NCBI GenBank assembly: GCA_035448545.1
Contig: DAOTJE010000007.1
Location: 62,001-126,000 of the forward strand
Origin: Anaerobaca sp035448545
GTDB taxonomy: Bacteria > Planctomycetota > Phycisphaerae > Sedimentisphaerales > Anaerobacaceae
Length of the DNA: 64,000 nucleotides
Direction of reading: 5' to 3'
Shown: positions 43,226-51,070 of the stretch, in pieces
How positions within the stretch are numbered: position 1 is the first letter of the stretch
How the letters are laid out: the number at the start of each line of letters is the position of its first letter
Made by a program: the position numbers and the translations under genes
Notes under the pieces: model-generated
Told to the model about the DNA's origin: nothing
Database searches by the model: none
Seen by the model: only the letters and a program-made list of their open reading frames with translations

Positions 43226-44293
43226 CTATGCCGCGCCGGCTCGTATTGTCGACTGTCGAATCTTGTCCAGAACCTCGTCGGCGGTCGGTACGCCGCCGCC
43301 GGGTCGTCCGTGCAGCAGGACGGGACACCTGCCCGCCACTGCCAAGCGGACGTCTTCCACCATCTGGCCGCAACTCATCTCGACCGCCAGGAATATCCGG
43401 AACGTGTCCGCGGCGCGGCTGATCTGCTCGGAGGGGAAGGGCCACAGCGTGATCGGACGGATCATTCCGGCACGGATCCCTTCTTCGCGGGCCTGATCCA
43501 CCGCGGCCCGGGCGATCCGCGCGACGATGCCGTAGGCGACGATCACGACCTCGGCGTCTTCGACCCGGTACTGCTCACAGCGGACCTCGTTGTTCTGAAT
43601 CTGCTGATATTTAGCCATGAGGCGGTTGTTCAACTCCTCCAGGGCCCCATCGGCCAGCCAGAGGGAACGCACGATGTTCTGCGGCCGGTCTTTCATCCCG
43701 GTCAGCGCCCAAGGTTTGGGAGGCGGATTGCGCCCGGGTTTCGCATCGAATGTTACCGGCTCCATCATCTGGCCTAGGATCCCGTCGGCCAGCACGATCA
43801 CGGTAATGCGATACTGATCGGCCAGGTCGAATGCCAGGGGCATGCAGTCGGCCAGCTCCTGCACGCTGGCCGGACCCAACACGATCGTGCGGTAGTCGCC
43901 GTGACCGCCCCCTCGCGTGGCCTGGAAGTAGTCTCCTTGCGAAGGGGCGATGTTTCCCAGTCCGGGGCCGCCGCGCATGACGTTGACCACCACTGCGGGC
44001 AACTCCGCCCCGGCCAGGTAGCTGATTCCTTCCTGCATGAGGCTGATGCCCGGGCTGGAGGAACTGGTCATGGCCCGTTTGCCGGTTGCGGCGGCGCCGA
44101 AGACCATATTGATCGCGGCCAGTTCGCTTTCGCTCTGAACGAAGACGCGGCCCTCCTGCGGCATTCGCTCGGACATATAGGCGGTGATCTCGTTCTGCGG
44201 CGTGATCGGGTAGCCGAAATAGGCGTCGCAACCGGCAATGATGGCTGCCTCGGCCAGCGCCTCGTTGCCGCACATCAGAATCCGCTCGCTCAC
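43226..44293 (-). CDS. 2-oxoacid:ferredoxin oxidoreductase, alpha subunit
   Basis: 355 residues from a GTG start. The GTG overlaps the ferredoxin gene's TGA (GTGA), with GAGGAG six bases upstream. Family motifs: GNEALAEAAIIAGCDAYFGYPITPQNEI, FVQSESELAAINMVFGAAATGKRAMTSSSSPGISLM in sequence, and the later PITLWPFPSEQI. The alpha subunit holds the substrate and part of the TPP site. The frame is open to 44410 but the extra residues are a shadow of the ferredoxin gene. Confidence 0.93.
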   Translation of the reverse strand: MSERILMCGNEALAEAAIIAGCDAYFGYPITPQNEITAYMSERMPQEGRVFVQSESELAAINMVFGAAATGKRAMTSSSSPGISLMQEGISYLAGAELPAVVVNVMRGGPGLGNIAPSQGDYFQATRGGGHGDYRTIVLGPASVQELADCMPLAFDLADQYRITVIVLADGILGQMMEPVTFDAKPGRNPPPKPWALTGMKDRPQNIVRSLWLADGALEELNNRLMAKYQQIQNNEVRCEQYRVEDAEVVIVAYGIVARIARAAVDQAREEGIRAGMIRPITLWPFPSEQISRAADTFRIFLAVEMSCGQMVEDVRLAVAGRCPVLLHGRPGGGVPTADEVLDKIRQSTIRAGAA

Positions 44294-44568
44294 GCTTTCT
44301 CCTCGATCAGACGCGGGGCGCCGTGTTTTTCGGGCGCGGCCACGATCCGGATTCGCTCCATCTGGTCTCGGTAGACCTGGATAATACCCTCCGGGCATAT
44401 GATCGCGCACTGGGCGCAGCCGGTGCAGTCACCGTCCGTCTTCTGCGCCGGGAAATAGCCGTTCTTGTTCGATTCCTTGGAGATCACGATGCTCTTCCTG
44501 GGGCAGACCACCACACACAACCCGCAACCCTTGCAGCGTTCGGTGTCGATAACGATCTTGCCTGCCAT
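44290..44568 (-). CDS. 2-oxoacid:ferredoxin oxidoreductase, delta (2x[4Fe-4S]) subunit
   Basis: 92 residues. Two full cluster motifs, CKGCGLCVVVCP and CTGCAQCAIICP, carry electrons from the TPP site to ferredoxin. The C-terminus has a short extension rich in charged residues. It is the first gene of the operon and overlaps the alpha subunit by 4 bases. No obvious promoter was located in the 197 bases to the divergent SDR gene. Confidence 0.93.
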   Translation of the reverse strand: MAGKIVIDTERCKGCGLCVVVCPRKSIVISKESNKNGYFPAQKTDGDCTGCAQCAIICPEGIIQVYRDQMERIRIVAAPEKHGAPRLIEEKA

Positions 44569-44729
44569 GCCGTGTGTCCTTCAGTCCACGTGCCCCACTT
44601 GTCGGAGGGGCCCATCTCGTGATCAGAAACCCCGCCTGAGCTTACCCCATGCTACTTGGCAGGTTCAACCGTGTAAAGCGGAAATCTCCCTCTTGCCGGA
44701 CCTTGTGGAAGGCTGCAGAGGGCCGCCGC

Positions 44730-44760
44730 TTGCCAGCGGGGACGAGTTCTGGTCTATTAT
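44730..44760 (+). promoter_or_regulatory. Promoter candidate of the SDR gene
   Basis: TTGCCA (44730-44735) and TATTAT (44755-44760), with a 19-base spacer. The start of transcription would fall at about ATG 44766, and no ribosome site precedes that ATG, a second possible leaderless gene. Confidence 0.3.
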
Positions 44761-44765
44761 CTTGT

Positions 44766-45539
44766 ATGGAGAGCCGACGCTTCGATCTGACGGGCAAGAC
44801 GGCGCTGATCACCGGCGCCGGGCGCGGCATTGGCCGGGCGATCGCGCGGGCTCTGGCCGAGCACGGCGCAGACGTGATTCTTGTCGCGCGAAGCGCCGAA
44901 CAACTTGAGATCGCTGCCCGAGAAATCGCGGGTGGGACGGGCCGCCATGCGTGGACCCTTGCTTTCGATCTTGCCAAGGTCGACGGCGTGGAGCGTCTCT
45001 TCTGCGACGCCGTAGAGGTTGCAGGGGGGGTGGAAATCCTCGTCAACTGTGTGGGCACGACCGTTCGCAAGCCGACCGAGGACCTCTCGCTGGAGGACTT
45101 CCGGCGCGTGATGGATGTGAATCTGACGTCGGCGCTGGTGCTGTCGCAGGCCTTCTGCGGGCACTGTCGCAGTGCCGACAAGCCCGGACGCATACTCAAT
45201 ATCGGTTCGCTGGCCTGCCACGCGGCCCGCCCGACGATCGCCTCCTACACGTGCAGCAAGATGGGGCTGCTGGGCCTGACGAAGACGCTGGCGGTCGAGT
45301 GGGCTTCCTACGGGATCAACGTCAACGCCATCGGCCCGGGCTATATCGCCACGGAGCTGACGGCCCCGCTGCGGAAGGACCCGGAGTTTGACCGGTGGGT
45401 GCTGGCCAAGACGCCGCTGGGCCGATGGGGCACGCCGGAGGACCTCGTCGGCGTGGCGGTCCTGCTGGCCTCGAAGGCAGGCGACTTCATTACCGGCCAG
45501 ATCTTCTACGTCGATGGCGGCTGGACCGCCCTGGTCTGA
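44766..45539 (+). CDS. Short-chain dehydrogenase/reductase
   Basis: 257 residues. NAD(P)-binding motif TGAGRGIG lies at 16-23, the catalytic triad is S148, Y161 and K165 (SYTCSKMG), and the C-terminal GQIFYVDGGWTALV is typical of FabG-like or sugar/gluconate dehydrogenases. Arg after the glycine motif and LVARS suggest NADP preference (inference). Substrate unknown; a sugar-acid role would fit the glycan genes around it. In-frame codons up to 44649 lack sense; ATG 44766 gives the family start. The secreted fusion protein follows after 31 bases. Confidence 0.92.
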   Translation: MESRRFDLTGKTALITGAGRGIGRAIARALAEHGADVILVARSAEQLEIAAREIAGGTGRHAWTLAFDLAKVDGVERLFCDAVEVAGGVEILVNCVGTTVRKPTEDLSLEDFRRVMDVNLTSALVLSQAFCGHCRSADKPGRILNIGSLACHAARPTIASYTCSKMGLLGLTKTLAVEWASYGINVNAIGPGYIATELTAPLRKDPEFDRWVLAKTPLGRWGTPEDLVGVAVLLASKAGDFITGQIFYVDGGWTALV

Positions 45540-45570
45540 CCTTCTCCGCTGAGACAACAGGAAGACGGGA

Positions 45571-47166
45571 GTGCCTCCTATGATGCGATTCAAGCTCACA
45601 GCCTCGGCCAGCATGCTGTTTCTCTGGATTCTCATTGCCGGCCAACTGTTCTGTGCCCGGGCAGGGGCACAGGCAAAGGACGCCACGCTCCAGGTGCATC
45701 TCCGCACGCGTGTGACGCTGGCCGAAGACCCAAACGGCTTCCGTGTCATGTGCCGGACCGCGCAGTGGAATCCTGCCGAGACCGCGATCATCATCTGCGA
45801 TATGTGGAACCGCCACTGGTGCCAAGGCGCATCGCGACGTGTGGCCGAACTGGCGCCGGTGATGAATCGTGTCGTGTCCATCGCGCGACAGAAGGGTATC
45901 TTCGTCATCCACGCCCCGAGTGACACGATGGACTTCTACCGGAATCATCCCGGGCGCAGGACTGCCAGGGACGCGCCGAGGGCGGCCAATCTGCCGGATG
46001 GCATTGCCAAATGGTGCAACTGGAAGGACAAGGCCGAGGAGCAGGCGGGTTACCCGATCGATCATTCCGACGGGGGGTGCGACTGCGAACCGAAGTGCCC
46101 ATCGTCGCTGCCCTGGACCAGGCAGATCGACGCGATCGAGATCAGGGACGGCGATGCCATCAGCGACTCCGGCGTCGAAATCTGGAACCTGCTCGAACAG
46201 AGGCGGATCAAGAATGTCATTCTTATGGGCGTGCACACCAACATGTGCGTGCTGGGCCGGCCCTTCGGGTTGCGCAACCTTTCGCGGTTCGGCAAGAACG
46301 TCGTGTTGATGCGTGACCTGACCGATGCGATGTACAATTCGGCGATGCCGCCCGAGGTGAATCACTTCACGGGAGTCGATCTGGTGGTGGGCCACATCGA
46401 GCGGTACGTCTGTCCGACGATCGCCTCGACAGACTTGACGGGCCAGCCGCCGTTTCGATTCGCAGAAGACCGGCGGCCCCTGGTGGTCTTCCTCTCGGCC
46501 GAGGACGAGTACCTGGCGGCCGAGACCTTGCCCGGTTTCGCTCGCGAGCTGGAGCTGGAGCACGGCTTGGCCTGCCAGATCATCCAGGGCAGTACCGAGA
46601 AGACCGGTCCGGACCGACATGAGCTCTCCGGAATGGAAATCCTCACGCAGGCCGACCTTGTGGTTGTCTATGCGCGCCGCAGGGCCTTTCCCGTCGAGCA
46701 GATGAAGTATCTGCACGATTATCTCGATCGAGGCGGCCCGCTGATCGGTCTGCGGACCGCCAGTCACGCCTTCGATTCGCGTGGCAGCGGCCCGGCCGGC
46801 CACGCCGACTGGCCCACGTTCGATGCCGAAGTCCTCGGGGGCAACTATCACAATCACTACGGCGCCGGCCCGGTCTGCACCGTGACTCGTGCTCCCGGCG
46901 TGGGGAACCATCCTATCCTCGCTGATGTCAGGTTGCCCCTGACCAGCAGCGGATCGCTCTACAGGACCAGTCCGCTGGCGCAGACCGCAACACCGCTTCT
47001 CGTCGGCGCCATCCCTGGCCAGGCGCCTGAGCCGGTCGCCTGGACGAATCGGTACAAACAGTCGCGCATTTTCTACACCTCGCTCGGTCACCCCGACGAC
47101 TTTCGGAATCCGCCATTTCGCAAGCTGCTTCTGAACGCGGTGCGCTGGGCACTCGACGAGCAGTGA
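45571..47166 (+). CDS. Secreted isochorismatase-like / ThuA-like fusion protein
   Basis: 531 residues. A signal peptide (MLFLWILIAGQLFCARAGAQA) is followed by a cysteine-hydrolase (isochorismatase-like) domain, residues about 60-275: TAIIICDMWNRHW holds the Asp, and NVILMGVHTNMCVLGRP holds the likely nucleophilic Cys. The second half, about 300-530, is ThuA-like (class I amidotransferase fold): PLVVFLSAEDEYLAAETLP, ADLVVVYARRRAF, GGPLIGLRTASHAF, and the end IFYTSLGHPDDFRNPPFRKLLLNAVRWAL. ThuA domains are common in planctomycete glycan loci. The fused activity is unknown. ATG 45574-45586 are alternative starts. Confidence 0.82.
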   Translation: MPPMMRFKLTASASMLFLWILIAGQLFCARAGAQAKDATLQVHLRTRVTLAEDPNGFRVMCRTAQWNPAETAIIICDMWNRHWCQGASRRVAELAPVMNRVVSIARQKGIFVIHAPSDTMDFYRNHPGRRTARDAPRAANLPDGIAKWCNWKDKAEEQAGYPIDHSDGGCDCEPKCPSSLPWTRQIDAIEIRDGDAISDSGVEIWNLLEQRRIKNVILMGVHTNMCVLGRPFGLRNLSRFGKNVVLMRDLTDAMYNSAMPPEVNHFTGVDLVVGHIERYVCPTIASTDLTGQPPFRFAEDRRPLVVFLSAEDEYLAAETLPGFARELELEHGLACQIIQGSTEKTGPDRHELSGMEILTQADLVVVYARRRAFPVEQMKYLHDYLDRGGPLIGLRTASHAFDSRGSGPAGHADWPTFDAEVLGGNYHNHYGAGPVCTVTRAPGVGNHPILADVRLPLTSSGSLYRTSPLAQTATPLLVGAIPGQAPEPVAWTNRYKQSRIFYTSLGHPDDFRNPPFRKLLLNAVRWALDEQ

Positions 47167-47175
47167 ACCACGCGA

Positions 47176-47206
47176 GTGGCAGCCTCAAGCGAAGCCTGGG
47201 GATGGC
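47176..47206 (+). repeat. Hairpin repeat, intergenic copy
   Basis: A 31-base stretch (GTGGCAGCCTCAAGC... to GGATGGC) that recurs at 48396-48426 with 29 identities. Arms AGCCTCAAGC and GCCTGGGGAT pair imperfectly around GAA. It lies ten bases after the stop of the fusion gene and resembles genome-wide REP-type repeats. Confidence 0.7.
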
Positions 47207-47281
47207 CCACTGTGGGACCTGGAGGACCCATCGGACCTATGGAACATTCTGCGAGGAATTTGCTTCATACCCTGTCAACCG

Positions 47282-47920
47282 ATGGGCTACGATAATCGTC
47301 TGGAGGAGGTAGTTGGAGTCGTAGCCTTGACACCAGTGACAGATGAGAGCCTCATGGCCGCCCATTTGCGTGGAGACACGGCGGCGTTTCGCGAGCTTGT
47401 CGAGCGGTACGCCGACGGCATGCTGAGGTATTTGATCCATATGACTGGAAACCGAGACCAGGCCGAAGACCTTTTTCAGGAGACCTTTAAGAAGGTCCAT
47501 GAAAAGGCCCACACGTATCGCGGCCCGGTCTTCAAGAGCTGGCTCTTCACCATCGCGACGCGGGCGACGATCGACCACATGCGACGCCGCCGGCATGCGG
47601 CGACATCTTCCCTGGACCAGGAGACCGACTGTGCCGGAAATGAAAGCTCGTCGCTGGCGGAAACCCTCGCGTCCGACGGCGCGCCGGACCCGGCCGAAGA
47701 GTTGGGCCGAGAAGAACGCAAACAACAGGTCAGAGAGGCCGTCGCGAGCCTTCCCGTCAAGCAGCGGGCTACCCTCGTGCTGGCTTACTACCAGCAGCTC
47801 AGCTACCGTGAGGTGGCGGATGTGATGGGCTGCTCGCTCGGCACGGTCAAGACCCAGATGTCCCGGGCTCTTGCGACGCTGGCGCGCAGGCTGCCCGACT
47901 CGATCAGTGTGACGAAATGA
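47282..47920 (+). CDS. ECF-type RNA polymerase sigma factor
   Basis: 212 residues. Region 2 is FRELVERYADGMLRYLIHMT, NRDQAEDLFQETFKKVHEKA, SWLFTIATRATIDHMRRRR; region 4 is LPVKQRATLVLAYYQQLSYREVADVMGCSLGTVKTQMSRAL. The linker is longer and more acidic than usual. An N-terminal extension of about 20 residues precedes region 2; the exact start is uncertain (ATG 47282 or a later GTG near 47327). The stop overlaps the anti-sigma start as ATGA. It presumably transcribes this operon and other targets. GGAAC at 47241 is an ECF-like -35 with no clear -10. Confidence 0.93.
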   Translation: MGYDNRLEEVVGVVALTPVTDESLMAAHLRGDTAAFRELVERYADGMLRYLIHMTGNRDQAEDLFQETFKKVHEKAHTYRGPVFKSWLFTIATRATIDHMRRRRHAATSSLDQETDCAGNESSSLAETLASDGAPDPAEELGREERKQQVREAVASLPVKQRATLVLAYYQQLSYREVADVMGCSLGTVKTQMSRALATLARRLPDSISVTK

Positions 47921-49842
47921 ACGGACATTGCACGGAACAACAACTCATCGACTACGCGTTCGAGCTGGCCTCGGAGGCCCAGACGCGCGAAGTTCGTGCG
48001 CATCTGGACTCCTGCGAGGTTTGCCGAGCCAAGCTCGATGGGTTGAAAGCCAAGTTTTCCACGCTGGACCTGCTCCGCGAAGAGGTGGGGGCCTCTGCAT
48101 CACTGATCGCGAGCACCGTCGAGGCCGCCACCGGGACGAAGCGGCCGGCGATCCTGCGGCTGTGGGCGCGGCCGTGGCTTGGCGCCGTCGCGGCGGTCTT
48201 CGTCGTTGGAGTCGCGTTGCTGATCGTTTCAACGTTCGGGCCGGGCCGCAAGGTGTCGCAACCTGGGACCGAGAAATCGTTCTCTCAGGAGAACCTCAGT
48301 CAACGCACTCGCGACGTACCGGCCGCAACCGGGCCCGAGAAGCTCGTTGCCGCCGATAGATCGCTTCCCGCCGAGGCAGCATCACCGACGGCCGTGTGGC
48401 AGCCTCAAGCGAAGCTTGGGGCTGGCGTAGTGGCACAGTCGTTGACAACTCCTGCCCCCGCGGAGCTCAAGCTGGCAGATGCCGAGATTGATGAGAAGCC
48501 GCCGTTTGCACCGGCCAGCGCGATCGAACTGGTCGTGCTGCCTCGCCGGCAGAATGTGCAACTGACGATCTACAACGGCGCCGACCTGACACTGGTCCGC
48601 GAGCAGCGTCTCCTGACGCTCAAGAAAGGTTGGAACTGGCTCCAGTTCATGTGGGCCAATACGCTGATCGACCCGACCAGCCTGAGCCTTGAACCGGTCG
48701 AACACAAAGACCAGGTCGAGGTCCAGCAGCTTGTCTTTCCGCCGCGACTGCGGGAACTGGGCCGCTGGCTGATCCGGTCCGAGGTCGAAGGCCAGGTCCC
48801 GTTCGAATTGACGTACATGACCAGCGGCCTGGCGTGGCGGGCCTTCTACATGGGTACGCTCTCGCTGGACGAACGCTCGATGCGCCTGGAGGGCTACGTC
48901 CGCGTCGACAATGCCAGTGGCGAGGATTATGAGGACGCCCAAACCCGCCTGATCGTCGGCAAGGTCCATCTGCTCGACCAGATCCGCGATCTCGCCCAGA
49001 GGCAGTATGCCTATGGCGACCCGCGATCCCAAGGGCCGGTCGGCGGCTTGGGTGAGGCGATCGATCTTGAAGCTCGGAATGAGAGCCTTTCTCTGGCTGA
49101 ACTCCTGAGTTACACGCAAGGTGACTCAGGAGTGCCGATGGAGGCCAAGGAAATCATAAAAGAAGGGCTTAGCGAGTACTTCCTCTATACGATCGAGGGG
49201 ACCGAGACGATCCCGAACGAATGGGGCAAGCGGCTGCTGTCGTTCGAGGCCGACGACATTCCCGTCACCAGTCTGTGCAAGTATGATGAAGAACGGTGGG
49301 GGACCGAGCCGATTCGATTTGTCTCCTTTGCCAACGACGTCGAACACAGACTGGGCGAGACACCGCTGCCGGACGGGGCCGTGAGGATCTACAGACGGAT
49401 CGACAAGGAGAAGCACTTGGCGTACGTCGGCGGCACGGAGACAAAGTACATCCCGGTAGGCGAGAAGGTCGAGCTGAATCTCGGTCCCGCCCGCTTGGTC
49501 AAGATCGAACCCGTCCTGATGGACGTTCGGACCGAGAACCACACGTTCGACAGCAAGGGTAACGTGACCGGATGGGATGAGGTCCGCTCCTGGAAGATCG
49601 AGATCGCCAACGCGCGGACGCTGCCGGTGGACATCGAGATCACGCGTGGCTTCGACACGCCGCGATGGGAATTGAAGATGGAGAATCCGACGGCGACGTA
49701 TGAGAAACATGACGTGACCCACGCCCGATTCAAACTCACAGTCGGGCCCCGAAGTAAAGAGGTATTGACGTACACCGTGACGACCTATCACGGTGCCAGA
49801 GAACAGGTCTTGATTCAAAGAGAACAGAATGCACAACGTTGA
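47917..49842 (+). CDS. Anti-sigma factor with zinc domain fused to a DUF4139-like periplasmic domain
   Basis: 641 residues in three parts. Residues 1-45 hold a zinc anti-sigma domain with H29, C33 and C36 (HLDSCEVC, H-x3-C-x2-C). A membrane helix follows near 86-107 (PWLGAVAAVFVVGVALLIVSTF). A linker of about 95 residues includes an in-frame copy of a hairpin repeat (residues 160-170). Residues about 206-641 match the domain of the next secreted proteins: VQLTIYNGADLTLVREQRLLTL, FELTYMTSGLAWRAFYMGTL, VRVDNASGEDYEDAQTRLIVGKVHLLD. That pattern is DUF4139-like (MuiA group). It probably binds the ECF factor in the cytoplasm and senses a wall or surface signal outside. Confidence 0.88.
   Translation: MNGHCTEQQLIDYAFELASEAQTREVRAHLDSCEVCRAKLDGLKAKFSTLDLLREEVGASASLIASTVEAATGTKRPAILRLWARPWLGAVAAVFVVGVALLIVSTFGPGRKVSQPGTEKSFSQENLSQRTRDVPAATGPEKLVAADRSLPAEAASPTAVWQPQAKLGAGVVAQSLTTPAPAELKLADAEIDEKPPFAPASAIELVVLPRRQNVQLTIYNGADLTLVREQRLLTLKKGWNWLQFMWANTLIDPTSLSLEPVEHKDQVEVQQLVFPPRLRELGRWLIRSEVEGQVPFELTYMTSGLAWRAFYMGTLSLDERSMRLEGYVRVDNASGEDYEDAQTRLIVGKVHLLDQIRDLAQRQYAYGDPRSQGPVGGLGEAIDLEARNESLSLAELLSYTQGDSGVPMEAKEIIKEGLSEYFLYTIEGTETIPNEWGKRLLSFEADDIPVTSLCKYDEERWGTEPIRFVSFANDVEHRLGETPLPDGAVRIYRRIDKEKHLAYVGGTETKYIPVGEKVELNLGPARLVKIEPVLMDVRTENHTFDSKGNVTGWDEVRSWKIEIANARTLPVDIEITRGFDTPRWELKMENPTATYEKHDVTHARFKLTVGPRSKEVLTYTVTTYHGAREQVLIQREQNAQR
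48396..48426 (+). repeat. Hairpin repeat inside the anti-sigma gene
   Basis: Second copy of the 47176 repeat. AGCCTCAAGC and GCTTGGGGCT form a 10-base-pair stem (one wobble) with a GAA loop. It is read through in frame in the linker between the membrane helix and the DUF4139-like domain. Confidence 0.75.
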
Positions 49843-49861
49843 GTTTTTGGGAGATCGAAAC

Positions 49862-51010
49862 ATGAATGCGAAAAGACTGGTTTTGTCGGCAACGGTCGCC
49901 TTGCTGTTGGCCGGCTCGATGGCCCACGCGAGGATCAAGCTGGTGGCGCTGCCCGAGCGGGCGGCTACCATCATTCGGCTGGATAACCCCAGCGCCACGT
50001 TGATAGAAGAAGAGCGCGTCCTGACATTGCAGAAGGGGCATAACAGCGTGGACTTCTCCTGGAAGGGCGTGCAGATCGACGAAGACTCGATCCGCCTGGA
50101 GATTCTCGACCATCCCGATGGCGTGAACCTGCTGAGCGTCAGCTACCCGCCGGGCGAAGCGGCCCTGGTCTGGGAGATCAGCAGCGGCGGCGATTATGCC
50201 GAGACGGTGCGGATCAGTTATCTGCTGAGCAACATCGACCGGCTGATCACCTACAAGGCGGTCGCGGACAAGGCCGAGACGAAGGTCGATCTGAAGAGTT
50301 ATGTCGTCCTGCGCAACTTCTCGGGCGAGGACTTTGACAACGCCCGCATCCTGCTCGATTACGGCGAGGCCTTCGAACAGGGCATCGACCACGAAGAGAC
50401 CAAGCAGGTGCTGTTCCTCAAGGCCCCGACCGTTCCGATCCGCAAGATCTGGACCTTCGACGCCGCCAAACTGCCCTGGGACCCCGAGCAACTGGAGAAT
50501 CAGAACGTCGGGATTCCGGTCAGTTACCGCATCCTCAACGACGCGACCAGCGGCTTGGGCCAGTTCGCGATGTGGGGGGGAAAGGCACGCCTGTTCCAGG
50601 ATGACGGCCACGGCAGCACGATCTTCCTGGGTGAAGACAACGCACCGCTGGTGCCGGTGGGCGAGAAGATGGAGCTGTACATCGGGGACAGCCGCGACAT
50701 CGTGGTCACACAGCGCAAGATGCGCGACGCCCAGATCAACCTGCGCAAGAACGATTCGGATCGCGTCGTGCTCTATGACACCGACGAGATCATCACCGCC
50801 AAGATCGAGAACTTCAAGGACGGCCCGGCGATGCTGACGATGATCCAGCACATCGAGGGGCAATGGGATATGGAAGAGTGCAATTTGAAGTACGTAAAGA
50901 AGGACGCGGGCACGCTGGAGTTCGAGATCGAGCTTCCCGCGCGGACGGACGCCGGACCGGCGGTCAAGGAGCTGACCATGCACTACCACCGGCGCAACAT
51001 CCGCAACTGA
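49862..51010 (+). CDS. Secreted DUF4139-like protein, divergent paralogue (copy 2)
   Basis: 382 residues with signal peptide (RLVLSATVALLLAGSMAHA). It keeps the beta-rich plan of its neighbours but is the most diverged copy: it has TIIRLDNPSATLIEEERVLTLQKG, VRISYLLSNIDRLITYKAVADK, SYVVLRNFSGEDFDNARILLDYG and VPVGEKMELYIGDSRDI. The TWRAFYMGTL and FLYTIEGTETIP motifs of the others are replaced. It starts 20 bases after the anti-sigma fusion gene, so it is in the same transcript. ATG 49862 is chosen over 49829 because it gives a clean signal peptide. Function unknown; a ligand or envelope partner of the sensor is a guess. Confidence 0.78.
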   Translation: MNAKRLVLSATVALLLAGSMAHARIKLVALPERAATIIRLDNPSATLIEEERVLTLQKGHNSVDFSWKGVQIDEDSIRLEILDHPDGVNLLSVSYPPGEAALVWEISSGGDYAETVRISYLLSNIDRLITYKAVADKAETKVDLKSYVVLRNFSGEDFDNARILLDYGEAFEQGIDHEETKQVLFLKAPTVPIRKIWTFDAAKLPWDPEQLENQNVGIPVSYRILNDATSGLGQFAMWGGKARLFQDDGHGSTIFLGEDNAPLVPVGEKMELYIGDSRDIVVTQRKMRDAQINLRKNDSDRVVLYDTDEIITAKIENFKDGPAMLTMIQHIEGQWDMEECNLKYVKKDAGTLEFEIELPARTDAGPAVKELTMHYHRRNIRN

Positions 51011-51032
51011 CGATTTCGCCATGTCCTTGTAG

Positions 51033-51049
51033 GGTGGGCACCGCCCACC
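51033..51049. repeat. Short hairpin repeat between paralogues
   Basis: GGTGGGC ACC GCCCACC, a perfect 7-base-pair hairpin between the second and third DUF4139-like genes, preceded by TTGTAG. This is the core of a repeat type seen widely between bacterial genes. Confidence 0.6.
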
Positions 51050-51070
51050 ATCTTGCTTAGGAGCAGTGAT

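Noticed and set aside
51033..51049. Hairpin as an intrinsic terminator within the DUF4139 operon
   Set aside because: No T-run on either side; the core matches a dispersed repeat type, so it is listed as a repeat.
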